Made by a program: the position numbers and the translations under genes. Shown one piece after another: positions 5,158-5,632 of a stretch of 5,632 nt of DNA (within the stretch, counting starts at the first letter, position 1; every line of letters begins with the position of its first letter). The notes beneath the pieces are model-generated. The model was not told the origin of the DNA and searched no databases. It saw nothing but the letters and a program-made list of their open reading frames with translations. The stretch is taken from contig JAIRZA010000175.1 of NCBI GenBank assembly GCA_031267475.1, positions 1-5,632 on the forward strand, in the 5' to 3' direction. This DNA is from Spirochaetaceae bacterium (lineage in GTDB: Bacteria > Spirochaetota > Spirochaetia > Treponematales > Breznakiellaceae).

Positions 5158-5632
5158 ACCACCACTCAAACAGCATCATGACTCCCGGAAGGCCTGTCGC
5201 AAATATTCCCTCAAGTATGCTTAAAAAGGGGAAGATTTTGCCCAGTGGTTTTATGTTTAGAGATAGCTCCAAGAAGCCCTCCAGCCACAAAACCGCCCAC
5301 GCCGCCCATAGGACGCCCATAGGCATCGCGCCGTTTTGGATGCAGATTACCGAGCTTATTGCCGCGAAGACCACTACGCAAATGCTGTACCAGCCAAACG
5401 CCCGCAGATCGAGCTTTAACAGGTAGTTGGCGGCAATAAATATGTATGTAATGCCGAACAAGAAGCCGGCGGCCGCATTGTTGTAATGCATTACTACAGA
5501 TGTATCCGCCCTGAATAATCCGATGAAATTACCAATTACGAGTATTGTACCCGTTACGATATTGATAAACGCCGTGGTTTTTGCGTCCCATTTTGAGATT
5601 GCCGCAACACCATTCATAGTTAGAGCTATGCC
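5156..5632 (-). CDS. AmiS/UreI-family amide or urea channel, 5' end outside the window
   Basis: A small polytopic inner-membrane channel of the family that includes the Helicobacter pylori proton-gated urea channel UreI and the amidase-linked AmiS. The visible 158 residues contain the family landmarks in order: GIALTMNGVAAISKWD near the N-terminus (matching the UreI first helix and following loop), AAAGFLFGITYIFIAAN, FGWYSICVV, WAAWAVLWLEGF, and LSILEGIFATGLPG at the end; about six membrane helices in total. The frame stays open to the right edge through GIALT before the first ATG (5615-5617), and by comparison with UreI about nine N-terminal residues are missing. The His-containing periplasmic loop of H. 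pylori UreI is absent, so acid gating is unlikely. The partner is pncA rather than urease or an aliphatic amidase, which suggests nicotinamide or a related amide as cargo; that is inference. Confidence 0.88.
   Translation of the reverse strand, partial: GIALTMNGVAAISKWDAKTTAFINIVTGTILVIGNFIGLFRADTSVVMHYNNAAAGFLFGITYIFIAANYLLKLDLRAFGWYSICVVVFAAISSVICIQNGAMPMGVLWAAWAVLWLEGFLELSLNIKPLGKIFPFLSILEGIFATGLPGVMMLFEWW

Overview
The window is 5.6 kb of bacterial chromosome with mid-range GC content. All five recognisable genes are on the minus strand. Read in the direction of transcription (right to left) they are: an AmiS/UreI-type amide or urea channel (5' end outside the window), a nicotinamidase (pncA), a membrane acyltransferase of the AT3 family, pyruvate phosphate dikinase (ppdK), and the N-terminus of an Rpn-type PD-(D/E)XK nuclease/putative transposase that runs off the left edge. 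The Rpn paralogue type, a glycolytic ppdK, a long homopolymeric G/C tract at a surface-modification gene and GC-cored palindromic repeats together suggest a Treponema-like spirochaete. This is an inference from gene content only; no rRNA or other phylogenetic marker is present.

Right part (4548-5632): the channel and pncA form a tight two-gene unit. The channel stop codon overlaps the pncA Shine-Dalgarno sequence and only 8 bp separate the genes. Together they could take up a small amide and hydrolyse nicotinamide for NAD salvage. A perfect 15-bp hairpin (4508-4543) follows pncA.

Centre (3365-4458): the AT3 acyltransferase holds the most interesting signal. Its conserved first helix, including the R-X10-H motif, is encoded upstream of the first in-frame ATG (4334-4336). 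It reads open into a run of 14 G (14 C on the coding strand). No canonical start codon lies between the tract and the conserved helix. An ATG just upstream of the tract (4456-4458) is one base out of frame with 14 C and would be in frame with 12 or 15. This is the architecture of an on/off phase-variable gene, caught here in the OFF register, unless the tract length is a sequencing error.

Left-centre (592-3314): ppdK is complete, with an extended -10 promoter, a strong ribosome binding site that corrects the start to 3282, and all catalytic motifs. It carries an in-frame 3 x 18-bp tandem repeat (1630-1683) that inserts an A-[AD]-S-E-R-[SG] hexapeptide three times at the linker before the PEP-binding domain.

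Left (1-591): the 325-bp gap between ppdK and the Rpn gene is packed with hairpin-forming palindromes, mostly with 3-nt loops. One 25-bp element occurs twice with its loop changed. I see no gene in it.
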